From JBGRPZ01 sp041725955 (lineage in GTDB: Bacteria; Bacteroidota; Bacteroidia; Bacteroidales; JBGRPZ01), in the NCBI GenBank assembly GCA_041725955.1, contig JBGRQE010000011.1:1-64000 (forward strand): DNA of 64,000 nt, given 5' to 3'. Below are positions 24,574-33,666 of the stretch, one piece after another. The notes beneath the pieces are model-generated. The model was not told the origin of the DNA. It worked only from the letters and a program-made list of their open reading frames with translations, and made no database searches. The translations under genes and the position numbers were made by a program. Position 1 is the first letter of the stretch, and each line of letters begins with the position of its first letter.

Positions 24574-26127
24574 TTAAGGCAAATGGATCCCTATTCCAGG
24601 ACCTAAAGGAATATCGAAAACAATCCATATAATCAATAATCCGATCCAAGCAAAAAAGAATGCAAAAGAATAAGGAATCATTGTTGACATAATTGTTCCA
24701 ATACCCGAATTCTTATCATATTTCTGAAAATAAGTAATTATTAAAGCGAAAAAACTCATCATTGGAGAAATGATATTGGTAACACTATCTCCTATTCTAT
24801 ATACAACCTGACTTAACTCGGGAGAGTAGCCCATAAGCATAAACATTGGAATAAACACAGGACCTAGAACAGCCCATTTTGCTGATGCACTTCCCATAAA
24901 CATATTCATTACAGCAGCAAACAAAATAAATAATATCATCAAAGGAATAACTTTCCAATCAAAGCCCTGAGCCATTAGTCCAGATTCTGAAGCTCCAAAC
25001 AAATCATTTAAAAATCCGGCACCCTTAATAGCAAAAATCAATCCCAAATTACTCCATTTAAAGAATGCAACAAATTGAGCAGCAAAAAACACAAGAACAA
25101 TATAACCTGACAATGACTTTATGCTTGCAGTCATTCCTTTTACAACATCATCTTGTTTTTTGAAATTTCCAGATACAAATCCATATGCAAGCCCCATACC
25201 TACCATAATAAAGACCAACCAAGAAATAACGCCTTTAATTAAAGGTCCTTTTAATATACTACCCTCTTCAGTTCTTAAAAAACCATTTTCAGGAATAAGT
25301 CCAATCAGGATAATTGCAACAAATAATAAAAATACAGCTCCTGCAGCTTTAAGTCCTTTTTTTTCCAATGGAGAAAGATGATCCATTGATACAGTTTCAT
25401 TTCCCTTATATTCGCCAAAACGAGGAGCAATAATTTTTTCTGTAACCCAAGTCCCAGCAAAAGCAATTATAAATGTAGAAATAAACATAAAATAATAATT
25501 AGCTGTAGGATTAACCTCATAATTTACATCTACAATTTGAGCTGCTTCTGTTGACAAACCTGCTAGAAGAGGATCGATAGTTCCAAGGATTAAATTTGCG
25601 CTAAATCCTCCTGATACACCAGCAAAAGCTGCTGCCATACCAACTATAGGATGTCTGTTTACAGCAATAAAAATTGTACCTGCTAAAGGAATAAGTAAAA
25701 CATATCCAACATCACTTGCCATGTTTGAAAGTATACCCGCAAATACCATTACAAAAGATAAAGAATATTTGGGTGCAGAAAGAACAAGCTTACGGATTGC
25801 TACACCAATCAATCCACTACTTTCCGCAATGCCTATACCAAGCATTGCAACCAAAACAATTCCAAGAGGAGCAAAACCTGTAAAGTTTTCCACCATATTT
25901 AATACAATCTTATGAAAACCACTCTTAGATAAGAGATTTACAGTTTCAATTACTTCCCCATTTGCAGGATGTGTAGCAGACCATCCTAGCCAACTACAAA
26001 TTCCAGAAAGAAAAAGAATCATCAAAGCAAAAATACCAAACAATAAAGCAGGATGCGGCAAGGCATTCCCTACTCTCTCTAGAGTATTTAAAAATTTCCC
26101 CTTTTGAACTTGAGCTACTCCCTCCAT
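24574..26127 (-). CDS. AbgT-family transporter (p-aminobenzoyl-glutamate type)
   Basis: A 517-aa inner-membrane protein with about 11-13 membrane segments. The start LNTLERVGNALPHPALLFGIFAL and internal SDVGYVLLIPLAGTIFIAVNRHPIVGMAAAFAGVSGGFSANL and GSASAKWAVLGPVFIPMFM are signatures of the AbgT family. Members import p-aminobenzoyl-glutamate or export sulfonamide-like antimetabolites (MtrF, YdaH); the direction cannot be told here. No amidohydrolase abgAB genes adjoin it. It has its own promoter-like sequence and terminator. Confidence 0.93.
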   Translation of the reverse strand: MEGVAQVQKGKFLNTLERVGNALPHPALLFGIFALMILFLSGICSWLGWSATHPANGEVIETVNLLSKSGFHKIVLNMVENFTGFAPLGIVLVAMLGIGIAESSGLIGVAIRKLVLSAPKYSLSFVMVFAGILSNMASDVGYVLLIPLAGTIFIAVNRHPIVGMAAAFAGVSGGFSANLILGTIDPLLAGLSTEAAQIVDVNYEVNPTANYYFMFISTFIIAFAGTWVTEKIIAPRFGEYKGNETVSMDHLSPLEKKGLKAAGAVFLLFVAIILIGLIPENGFLRTEEGSILKGPLIKGVISWLVFIMVGMGLAYGFVSGNFKKQDDVVKGMTASIKSLSGYIVLVFFAAQFVAFFKWSNLGLIFAIKGAGFLNDLFGASESGLMAQGFDWKVIPLMILFILFAAVMNMFMGSASAKWAVLGPVFIPMFMLMGYSPELSQVVYRIGDSVTNIISPMMSFFALIITYFQKYDKNSGIGTIMSTMIPYSFAFFFAWIGLLIIWIVFDIPLGPGIGIHLP

Positions 26128-26168
26128 AGAATATTTTTTTCTTTTATTTTGACCACATTTTTCGTGAG

Positions 26169-26200
26169 CAAAAATGCCTAAATAATTCTATACTCACAAA
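26169..26200 (-). promoter_or_regulatory. AbgT gene promoter
   Basis: TTTG (26200-26197), 20 bases, CATTTTTG (26176-26169) on the minus strand, one mismatch to TANNTTTG, about 42 bases before the ATG. Confidence 0.5.
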
Positions 26201-26326
26201 AAAACTTGAAGGGAGTTATATATTTTTTCTTTTAACTATATACTTTACTTCTTTTCAAAAAACATAACTGACTTAACAATCCTTCACCCAGGATATTTAA
26301 TATCTTATTTTTGATTTACTATAAAC

Positions 26327-26368
26327 AAAAAAAGGCTGACCCAAATTTCTCTGGGACAGCCTTTTTTT
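26327..26368. terminator. Strong symmetrical terminator downstream of nusB
   Basis: A stem GGCTGACCCA / TGGGACAGCC (one internal A-A mismatch) is flanked by seven A on the left and seven T on the right, so it works in both directions. It serves nusB (minus), 20 bases after its stop. Confidence 0.85.
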
Positions 26369-26387
26369 GATAATGCAAAATTTCTTC

Positions 26388-27347
26388 TTAACTCTGAAGA
26401 CCTCTTCCAATCTTGTTAATCTTTTCAGCTTCGTTAAACTCATTAATAAGCTTATCTAGAACTCCATTGATAAATATCTTACTTTTTGGAGTACTGAAAA
26501 ATTTAGAGATCTCGATATACTCATTCATAGTAACCTTTACCGGTACAGTAGGCATATTTAAGAACTCCGCAATAGCCATCTGAATAATTATTACATCCAT
26601 GATAGCAACACGCTCTAATTCCCAATTTTTAGTTCTCTCCTGAATTATCTTTTCATATTCTTTATTCTTTGCAACAGAAATTCGAAATAATTTTTTCAAG
26701 AAATCAAAATCTTCACTGCCTTGTTCAGAATCGTTGCGGAAAATTACTGGAAGCCTCCAAAATTCATCATAATGATTCTTCCATGATCGAACTGTCTTTA
26801 CAATCATTTGAGTAACCAAATGATAATCATCAGCCCAATAAATACTTTTATCTTCATAAAAATCTTCAAGCAACTCAAACTCCGAAAGATAGTTAGTGAA
26901 AATGGTAACAACAAGTTCCTTATCATCATTATAAGTACATTCTTCTTTTGCCATATACTCCTTAAACTCAGGAGTTTCTTTAAGAAGGACATAGAACTTT
27001 CTTACCATTTCCTCATCCTCTTTCCAGGAGATTTTGTAATTATCCTCTTTTCTTCTAAAATCTTTGTTAGAGGATATTTGCTTTACAAAATGATTATTGA
27101 TAAACCTGACGTTAGGATTTAAATCCTGCTCTGAAGGCAAGAGTTTATTTTTTGCGTCTTCGATTCTCTGTTCTGCAAACCGAACCAATTCAACCAGAAA
27201 AGAAAGCTGGTGTATGTAAAGTTCATAAAGTTTGTCAATACTGGTAATCAATTGCTTTTCTCCCTGTGTGAGATTATCATTATTTGACTGCTTGAATGCA
27301 TACAAGGCTTGCAAAACCTTAATTCTCAAATGCCTTCTACTTAACAT
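26388..27347 (-). CDS. nusB: Transcription antitermination factor NusB, long Bacteroidota form
   Basis: A 319-aa protein, over twice the length of E. coli NusB (139 aa). The first 35 residues (SRRHLRIKVLQALYAF) and the last 100 (ERVAIMDVIIIQMAIAEFLNMPTVPVKVTMNEYIEISKFF...FINGVLDKL) are clear NusB. The middle, about 60-215, is a helical, charged insert typical of Bacteroidota NusB. It binds boxA RNA with NusE during rRNA transcription. A promoter lies 56 bases upstream. Confidence 0.94.
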   Translation of the reverse strand: MLSRRHLRIKVLQALYAFKQSNNDNLTQGEKQLITSIDKLYELYIHQLSFLVELVRFAEQRIEDAKNKLLPSEQDLNPNVRFINNHFVKQISSNKDFRRKEDNYKISWKEDEEMVRKFYVLLKETPEFKEYMAKEECTYNDDKELVVTIFTNYLSEFELLEDFYEDKSIYWADDYHLVTQMIVKTVRSWKNHYDEFWRLPVIFRNDSEQGSEDFDFLKKLFRISVAKNKEYEKIIQERTKNWELERVAIMDVIIIQMAIAEFLNMPTVPVKVTMNEYIEISKFFSTPKSKIFINGVLDKLINEFNEAEKINKIGRGLQS

Positions 27348-27402
27348 AAACTGTTGATGAGCGTTAAAATTAGTTAATAAACCAGCTTCTAATATTTTTT
27401 TG

Positions 27403-27431
27403 CAAAAGTAAAATATTTATTGAGTAACAAA
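27403..27431 (-). promoter_or_regulatory. nusB promoter
   Basis: TTTG (27431-27428), 17 bases, TACTTTTG (27410-27403) on the minus strand; -7 is a perfect match, spacing is 2 short of optimum. Confidence 0.5.
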
Positions 27432-27727
27432 AGAAAAAAATATAGGAACTTTTGCAAATATGAAACTCATAGTACTACTAGATTATTGTAAATAACTAGC
27501 TTCCGTAGAAAAAACAGAATTTACATAGATTATATTATCAATTTTTAAAACATTAAAACACAAAAACAATAACTCGACAAAATCAATAATAATATTTGAG
27601 AAATTAAATATTTTCTTTAAACATTTTTAAACAAAAAACATCTAATAACCTCAATTAAAATACTTTACTAAAATAGCATGAAAAATTAAAATAATCCAGA
27701 TTAGTAAAGACTTTTAAACATTTTTTT
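27432..27727. other. AT-rich divergent intergenic region between nusB and the DUF3276 gene
   Basis: Very AT-rich with long A and T runs and no open frame of interest. Apart from the promoter elements at its edges nothing specific is recognised. Confidence 0.4.
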
Positions 27728-27735
27728 TATTTTTG
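27728..27735 (+). promoter_or_regulatory. -7 element TATTTTTG of the DUF3276 gene
   Basis: Perfect TANNTTTG match 33 bases before the ATG; no clear TTG lies at the -33 distance. Confidence 0.45.
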
Positions 27736-27768
27736 CGGGGAACGGAATAAACATAACCAGCATATTAT

Positions 27769-28128
27769 ATGGAAGAGCAAGAAAAATTAGATAAAAGAGC
27801 TGATATTTTTTCTCAGGTTGTAAGGGCAGGTAAAAGAACTTATTTTTTTGATGTTAAAGCAACTAGAGCAGGTGATAACTTTTTAACCATCACCGAAAGC
27901 AAAAAAAAGTTTGCCCCCAACGGAACTGTTACCTACAAAAAGCATAAGATTTACTTATACAAAGAAGATTTTGAAAAATTCGGCACTGCTCTGAAAGAAA
28001 CTTTAGCATTTATCGAAAATCAAAATCATGAATTAGGAGAAGCTACTGAGTTTAGCGATACTTTAATCGGCGCTGTACCTTCTATAGATTTTGAATTTGA
28101 AGATTTAGAAAGTGATTCTAACGAATAA
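27769..28128 (+). CDS. DUF3276 / PUR-alpha-like nucleic-acid-binding protein
   Basis: A 119-aa protein. KRTYFFDVKATRAGDNFLTITESKKKF and KHKIYLYKEDFEKFGTALKETLAFI form one PUR-repeat (beta-beta-beta-beta-alpha), a fold that binds single-stranded DNA or RNA as a dimer; in Bacteroidota and Borrelia such single-repeat proteins are common. The C-terminus is acidic (EFEFEDLESDSNE). It precedes parA by 276 bases and is likely separately transcribed. The function in this phylum is undefined, probably RNA or ssDNA binding. Confidence 0.88.
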   Translation: MEEQEKLDKRADIFSQVVRAGKRTYFFDVKATRAGDNFLTITESKKKFAPNGTVTYKKHKIYLYKEDFEKFGTALKETLAFIENQNHELGEATEFSDTLIGAVPSIDFEFEDLESDSNE

Positions 28129-28162
28129 AGCCTTTAAGCCTATTTCTCTAGATTTTACCTAA

Positions 28163-28259
28163 GGGGCTAAAAAAAATTAATTTTTCTTACTATTTCTAAA
28201 GCTTAAAAAAAGACGTTAAGAAAGCTTATGCCTTTTAGAAAATTAATCGTTTTAGCCCC
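28163..28259. repeat. 97-base imperfect inverted repeat upstream of parA
   Basis: Outer arms GGGGCTAAAA (28163-28172) and TTTTAGCCCC (28250-28259) are perfect; an inner ATTAATTTT/AAAATTAAT and AAGCTT/AAGCTT can also pair, so a long bulged hairpin is possible. It could be a terminator for the DUF3276 gene or a leader structure; T-run after it is poor. Confidence 0.5.
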
Positions 28260-28404
28260 CTATTCTTTGTAAAATATTTCTTTTCCTTTGATTTGAACTA
28301 AAAGACCTTTGCATCCGTTAAAGAACAAAGCATTTGATCTTATTGTCTGTTTTTAATTAATTTAATACTGCCAACCATTTTGTCTCAATTTACTACTAGA
28401 TTTT

Positions 28405-29217
28405 ATGGGAAAAGTAATAGCTATAGCTAATCAAAAAGGTGGAGTAGGAAAGACAACTACCTCAATTAATCTGAGTGCAGGTTTTGCTGTATTAGAATAC
28501 AAAACCCTTATCATTGATGCCGATCCTCAAGCAAATGCCACTTCTGGTGTTGGGTTTGATCCTAAAAACATCAATGCAAGTATATATGAATGTATTCTTG
28601 ATCAAATTTCACCTCATAAAGTAATTTCACCTACGAAAACTCCTTTTCTAGATATTCTGCCTGCCCATATAGATTTGGTTGGTGCAGAAATAGAAATGAT
28701 TAATATGAAGAATCGTGAAAAGGTTATGTATGAAGTTATATGCAAAATAAAAGATGCATACGACTTTATCATCATAGACTGTTCCCCTTCACTTGGTCTT
28801 ATCACTGTCAATGCTCTTACGGCTGCGGATTCTGTAATTATCCCTGTTCAATGTGAGTATTTTGCATTAGAAGGTCTTGGAAAATTACTAAACACAATAA
28901 AAATTGTACAAACACGTCTTAACAAGCATCTAGATATCGAAGGCATTCTATTAACTATGTTTGATCGTAGACTACGCCTCTCAAAACAAGTAGTTGAGGA
29001 AGTAAGAACTCATTTTCAAAACATGGTTTTTAAAACCTTAATAAATCGTAATACACGATTAAGTGAAGCCCCAAGCTTTGGTGAAACAATTATTATGCAT
29101 GATGCCTCGAGTACTGGTGCTATTAACTATTTGAATCTAGCACGAGAGATTATTTGTAATAATGGACTTTCGAAAAGAAAGAAAAGAAATAAAAAGCTGA
29201 CTGAAGATGAAATCTAA
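28405..29217 (+). CDS. parA: Chromosome-partitioning ATPase ParA (Soj)
   Basis: A 270-aa ATPase. It has the deviant Walker A KGGVGKTTT at 11-19 with the signature Lys, LIIDADPQANAT, and Walker B FIIIDCSPSLGLITVNAL. With ParB it moves the replication origin region apart. No N-terminal HTH, so it is the chromosomal Soj type. The last 11 bases overlap parB, indicating translational coupling. Divergence from neighbours in base use is not apparent. Confidence 0.97.
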   Translation: MGKVIAIANQKGGVGKTTTSINLSAGFAVLEYKTLIIDADPQANATSGVGFDPKNINASIYECILDQISPHKVISPTKTPFLDILPAHIDLVGAEIEMINMKNREKVMYEVICKIKDAYDFIIIDCSPSLGLITVNALTAADSVIIPVQCEYFALEGLGKLLNTIKIVQTRLNKHLDIEGILLTMFDRRLRLSKQVVEEVRTHFQNMVFKTLINRNTRLSEAPSFGETIIMHDASSTGAINYLNLAREIICNNGLSKRKKRNKKLTEDEI

Positions 29218-30085
29218 AAAACACGCTCTGGGCAGAGGTTTGCAAGCTATACTAGAAAGCCCTCAAACAGATATTACCTCACGAGATATCTCAGGAGAGT
29301 TTGTTGTTGGTGCAATAGCAGAAATTTCAATACAAAAAATTGAACCCAACCCTTTTCAGCCACGAACAGAATTTGATCAGAAAATGATAGAAGAGCTCGC
29401 TGAATCTATAAAAGAGCAAGGAATTATTCAACCTATTACTGTGCGAAAATTAGGTTTTGATCAATATCAACTTATCTCTGGCGAAAGAAGACTTAGAGCA
29501 AGTAATCATGCACAACTAACAACTATCCCAGCTTATATAAGAGTTGCAAATGACGAGCAAATGCTCGAAATGGCCTTAATAGAAAACATTCATCGTCAAA
29601 ACCTCAATCCAATAGAAATAGCAATAAGCTATCAAAGGTTACTTGAGGAATGTAACTTAACACAAGAAGAATTAAGCCTTAAAGTAGGTAAAAACAGAAG
29701 TACAGTATCAAACTTTATTCGACTTCTAAAACTCCCTCCTAACATACAAATTGCCTTAAAAAACAATGATATAAGCATGGGACATGCCAGAGCTTTAATT
29801 AATATTGAAGACAAGAATTTACAAAATAAAATATTTAGACTAATTATTCTAAAGAAACTTAGTGTTAGACAAACTGAAGAAATTATAAAGAATAATAATC
29901 AACAAAAAGTTAAAAAAAACAACATAGAACAAAACTCACAAGACATTGTCTACCAAAAAGATTTAACCAACCTATTTAATACTAAAGTCGAACTAAAGCG
30001 AAGTGTAAAAGGAAACGGTAAACTTGTAATTAATTTTAAATCGGAAAATGATTTAGAAAGAATTTTAACTTTGCTCGAAAAATAA
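29207..30085 (+). CDS. parB: Chromosome-partitioning protein ParB
   Basis: A 292-aa DNA-binding CTPase clamp that loads at parS. Motifs: IEPNPFQPRTEF, QGIIQPITVR, the CTP-binding GERRLR at 92-97, LIENIHRQNLNPIE, and the HTH LTQEELSLKVGKNRSTVSNFIRLLKLP. The C-terminal dimerisation domain (DLTNLFNTKVELKRSVKGNGKLVINFKSENDLERIL) is complete. It overlaps parA by 11 bases. No canonical parS palindrome was noticed in the window. The origin may be within some tens of kilobases, as is usual, but this is not seen directly. Confidence 0.96.
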   Translation: MKSKKHALGRGLQAILESPQTDITSRDISGEFVVGAIAEISIQKIEPNPFQPRTEFDQKMIEELAESIKEQGIIQPITVRKLGFDQYQLISGERRLRASNHAQLTTIPAYIRVANDEQMLEMALIENIHRQNLNPIEIAISYQRLLEECNLTQEELSLKVGKNRSTVSNFIRLLKLPPNIQIALKNNDISMGHARALINIEDKNLQNKIFRLIILKKLSVRQTEEIIKNNNQQKVKKNNIEQNSQDIVYQKDLTNLFNTKVELKRSVKGNGKLVINFKSENDLERILTLLEK

Positions 30086-30102
30086 TTCAAAACTATTTTA
30101 AC

Positions 30103-30714
30103 GTGCTAAAGGGTCTCAAAATCTATTTTAAAAAAAGAGCAATATGGACTGTTATTTTCTTAACTATTATCAGTTCGTCTTTTGCTCAGAAAAAAGCAAT
30201 TGTCACCGACTCCACAAGGATTGAAGATAAGAAAGACATAATTATAATGCCCAAACCTCACAATCCAAGGAAGGCTACATTGTATTCTGCTGTTTTACCA
30301 GGATTGGGACAAGCTTACAATAAAAAATACTGGAAAATTCCTATTATTTATGCTGGCTTTGCTACTTTCGGATATTTTATTGTTAGTAATAATACCGAAT
30401 ACCAAAACTTTAGAGAAGCTTATAATTACTTAAGTAATGGCAAAATAGGATCCCCACCCAACGATCTTAGTGAGAAATATTCCCTGGAACAGCTTCAGCA
30501 AGGAAGAGACTATTACAGAAGAAATTTTGAATTCACAATTATTCTTACAAGTCTGTGGTATATATTAAATATTGTCGATGCCTCTGTAGATGCACATTTA
30601 TTCAATTATAATGTGAGTAATGACTTATCTTTGCGCATTGATCCAATGTTTGAACAAACACCAATAATTCAAAAAAGACCTCAAACAGGACTCAAACTCA
30701 CTTTAAAATTTTAA
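30103..30714 (+). CDS. DUF5683 domain membrane protein
   Basis: A 203-aa protein starting with GTG (no upstream ATG in frame gives a sensible start). A signal peptide (about 1-29, ending SSFAQ) precedes a short hydrophilic stretch, then RKATLYSAVLPGLGQAYNKKYWKIPIIYAGFATFGYFIV, the DUF5683 hallmark, and a second membrane segment (NFEFTIILTSLWYILNIVDASVDAHLF). It lies 17 bases after parB and 3 before dapB, a gene order conserved in Bacteroidota. Function unknown; probably an envelope protein. Confidence 0.85.
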   Translation: MLKGLKIYFKKRAIWTVIFLTIISSSFAQKKAIVTDSTRIEDKKDIIIMPKPHNPRKATLYSAVLPGLGQAYNKKYWKIPIIYAGFATFGYFIVSNNTEYQNFREAYNYLSNGKIGSPPNDLSEKYSLEQLQQGRDYYRRNFEFTIILTSLWYILNIVDASVDAHLFNYNVSNDLSLRIDPMFEQTPIIQKRPQTGLKLTLKF

Positions 30715-30717
30715 ATT

Positions 30718-31443
30718 ATGAAAATTGCTCTTCTCGGCTACGGCAAGATGGGAAAAGAAATACAAAAATTAGCAGAAACAAGAAATCATCAAATTTCATG
30801 TATCATTGACAATGATGACGATTGGAGTAATAAATACGAAGATTTTTGCGATTGTGATGTTGCTATAGAATTCAGTACTCCTGAAAGTGCAATTAAAAAT
30901 ATAAGAAGATGTTTTAAAGATAAAGTTCCTATTGCGATAGGCACTACCGGCTGGCATAAAGAATATGATAGTATAAAAGGTGAATGTGAAAAGGAAAAAG
31001 CTTGTATGCTATTTGCTTCAAACTTTTCAATTGGTATGAATATTTTCTTCGAAATTAATAAAAAGCTAAGTAAACTCCTTAGTAATTATAATGAATATAA
31101 TGCCAGCATTGAAGAAACACACCATATTCAAAAATTAGATGCCCCCAGTGGAACTGCCATAACAATTGCGGAACAAATTATATCCAATAGCAGTACCTAT
31201 AACCAATGGAAACTCAAAGAAGATTATAAATCAGATGAAAAGGATAATACCTTAGAAATTGAGTCAAAACGAATAGGGCAGGTACCCGGAACACATACTG
31301 TTAATTGGGATTCTTCTATTGATTCTATTCAAATTAAACATGAAGCAAAAAACAGAAAAGGCCTTGCTTTAGGAGCAATTCTAGCAGCAGAATTTATAAA
31401 AGATAAAACTGGTGTATTTAGTATACAAGATTTATTATTTTAA
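30718..31443 (+). CDS. dapB: 4-hydroxy-tetrahydrodipicolinate reductase
   Basis: A 241-aa NAD(P)H-dependent enzyme in lysine and diaminopimelate synthesis. The dinucleotide-binding start KIALLGYGKMGKEI, the GTTGW loop, and the catalytic/substrate motif EETHHIQKLDAPSGTA are all present. Size is typical of the Bacteroidota form. It is 3 bases from the preceding DUF5683 gene, so it is co-transcribed with parAB. Confidence 0.96.
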   Translation: MKIALLGYGKMGKEIQKLAETRNHQISCIIDNDDDWSNKYEDFCDCDVAIEFSTPESAIKNIRRCFKDKVPIAIGTTGWHKEYDSIKGECEKEKACMLFASNFSIGMNIFFEINKKLSKLLSNYNEYNASIEETHHIQKLDAPSGTAITIAEQIISNSSTYNQWKLKEDYKSDEKDNTLEIESKRIGQVPGTHTVNWDSSIDSIQIKHEAKNRKGLALGAILAAEFIKDKTGVFSIQDLLF

Positions 31444-31584
31444 TTTTAGAAAAATTACTAATTTCATACTTCAACATTGAGTGTGATTTCACACTAAAAT
31501 ATTCTAATCACACTCAATCTTCTTCCTTTAAACTCAACTCGTATCTTTCTTCTAATAAGTTTTTTATAATCTTATTTCCTCCAT

Positions 31585-33069
31585 ATGCTCGTATACATAC
31601 TAATTTCCCCAATTTTATTTTGTTATATTGCATTTTTCTCTAAAATAGTCTTTGAAACCAATAAACTTCCAAAATGGTGGGCTTTAATTCCATATTGGAA
31701 TATATTTCAGTGGACCAGATTAATCAATTTACCTCCAATAATTAGTTTACTAGCTTTTGTTCCATTCATCAATTTACTTTTCTTTATTTTTCTTGTCTAC
31801 AAAATCTTAGAAAAAAACAACTTTAATAATCTTTGGGAAAACATTATCGCATTACTACTCCCTTTTATCTTCTTCCCTCTTTACTTTAAAAATAAACTTA
31901 AAATAAAACCTGACTCTTCTGTTTCTGCATACTCAAAACCAATTTGGAGATCATGGCTACATACTTTTATTTTTGCAATTTTATCTGCAATTGTAATCCG
32001 ACAATTTATTGTTAGCCCTTATATAATTTCATCTTCTTCTATGGAAGGCACCTTGCTCACAGGAGATTATACAATAGTATCAAAATTAAATTATGGGCCT
32101 AGAATTCCTCTACCATATTTAAAAAATGATAAAACCAAAGCAGGGAACAATAGAAATAGATATTTTAGTTTTATACGCCCTAGTGGCCTCTCAAAAATAA
32201 GAAGAGGAGATATTTTAGTTTTCAACTTTCCAGAAGGAGATACATTAATAAAAAATCAAAAAGGATATTACTCATATTATGATCTAATTCGAAACATTGG
32301 CAGGAAAACAGTACTGTCAGATCCTCAGGCTTTTGGATATCCTGAATATATACCTATTAACAAACGTCAAAATTTTGTAAAGAGATGTGTAGGTTTACCT
32401 GGAGATACATTTTCAATTAAAGAAAAACAAACATATGTTAATTCTCTAAAATTTCCACTCCCATCCAAAGCTCAATTTTTATATTTTGTAACCACAAATG
32501 GAGACAAAATTTCACCAGCGTTCTTTCAAAATAATAATGCAAATAAATACCCTAATGAAGTAGGTGTTAATCAACAAGCTATTTGGATGTCGCCTAAAGC
32601 CAAAGAAAAATTGGAAAATCTTTCCATAATTACAAAAATAAAAGAAAGACAAGAGCATAAGAATTGGTGGAATAAAGAGATATTTCCGCATACGGAAAAT
32701 TATCCCTGGAATTCTGATAATTATGGACCTATAGTAATTCCATACAAAGGAATGAAAATAAAAATCACAAAGTCAAATCTACATTTATACAAAAGAATAA
32801 TTATTCATTATGAACACAATGATTTAGATTATATAAACAATGAATTTTACATAAATCAAATAAAAACATCAACCTATAAAATAAAACAAAATTACTTCTG
32901 GGTAATGGGTGATAATAGAGATAATAGCATAGATAGCCGATTCTGGGGATTTGTACCTGAAGATCATATTATAGGAAAAGCCATTTATGTTACACTATCA
33001 GTAAATACTGAAAATAAAATATTATCGTCAAAATTTAGATGGAAGAATTCTTTTCAATTTTTAAAATAA
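31585..33069 (+). CDS. lepB: Signal peptidase I, first paralogue
   Basis: A 494-aa membrane protease. The N-terminal about 100 residues form a DUF5684-like membrane module (KWWALIPYWNIFQW). The protease domain has the catalytic Ser S152 in SSSSMEGTLLTGDY, the Lys in FVKRCVGLPGD, and box E MGDNRDNSIDSRFWGFVP. A long insert (about 240-390) separates the halves as in Bacteroidota LepB. Compared with the second paralogue it is more lysine-rich and has shorter linkers. Two tandem copies suggest different substrate sets or redundancy. Confidence 0.93.
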   Translation: MLVYILISPILFCYIAFFSKIVFETNKLPKWWALIPYWNIFQWTRLINLPPIISLLAFVPFINLLFFIFLVYKILEKNNFNNLWENIIALLLPFIFFPLYFKNKLKIKPDSSVSAYSKPIWRSWLHTFIFAILSAIVIRQFIVSPYIISSSSMEGTLLTGDYTIVSKLNYGPRIPLPYLKNDKTKAGNNRNRYFSFIRPSGLSKIRRGDILVFNFPEGDTLIKNQKGYYSYYDLIRNIGRKTVLSDPQAFGYPEYIPINKRQNFVKRCVGLPGDTFSIKEKQTYVNSLKFPLPSKAQFLYFVTTNGDKISPAFFQNNNANKYPNEVGVNQQAIWMSPKAKEKLENLSIITKIKERQEHKNWWNKEIFPHTENYPWNSDNYGPIVIPYKGMKIKITKSNLHLYKRIIIHYEHNDLDYINNEFYINQIKTSTYKIKQNYFWVMGDNRDNSIDSRFWGFVPEDHIIGKAIYVTLSVNTENKILSSKFRWKNSFQFLK

Positions 33070-33292
33070 AGGTATGATGACTTTTTTAGTACACGAAAAT
33101 TATATTTCATCGACTCCTTAATTCTAAATTTATTAAATAATGACTCTATCAAAAGTATATAAGCCCGAACAAAGGCTATATCGATTAAGCATTTCACTCT
33201 GTCTGCATACTATAAATAAGCATACTACATATAGGAGGTAGCCTTACCTTACTTTTGGATCAAGGCAGGTGATGATTGCTCTTTACTCCAAA
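33070..33292. other. Gene-free stretch after the first lepB
   Basis: No coding signal. It ends with short sequences such as AGGAGGTAGCCTTACC that look like decayed units of the adjoining array. Bases 33431-33640 on the other side of the array likewise hold no gene. Confidence 0.4.
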
Positions 33293-33430
33293 AGGTTTTC
33301 ATCAAATACCTAGGAGGTTTTCATCAAACACCTAGGAGGTTTTCACCAAATATCTAGGAGGTTTTTATCAAATATCTAGGAGGTTTCCACCAAATATCTA
33401 GGAGGTTTTTACCAAATATCTAGGAGGTTT
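33293..33430. repeat. Array B of six 22-base tandem repeats
   Basis: Six consecutive 22-base units begin at 33293, 33315, 33337, 33359, 33381 and 33403, with a partial seventh at 33425. Each reads AGGTTTTCAYCAAA then TAYCTAGG with few substitutions; the first two units contain ACCTAGG. It lies between the two lepB paralogues. The period equals that of arrays A and C, and the CCTAGG core matches the CACCTAGGTG unit at 53433. No spacers, no protein frame. Confidence 0.9.
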
Positions 33431-33666
33431 AGGTCTAATTCAAGGTAAGTGCCGAGGAATTTAAGGGTAGGAATGGTAATGATTTAAGGTAAAAGTAATG
33501 ACGATTGTTAGTAGGGCTTAAAGGCGTTTAAAGTATAGTAAAAATTATTGACGTGTACTTAGTAACTTTTTATTGACTCAATTCATACAATAAACTAGCT
33601 ATTTTAACAACTTTATCAATATTGATTTGTATTTTCGCAATTCAAAACCATAATGACAGAAGTTTT

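Noticed and set aside
28405..30085. Search for a parS site near parAB
   Set aside because: No TGTTTCACGTGAAACA-like palindrome was noticed by eye in the window; scan not exhaustive.
33293..33430. CRISPR-like appearance of array B
   Set aside because: Units follow each other without unique spacers and no cas gene is in the window.
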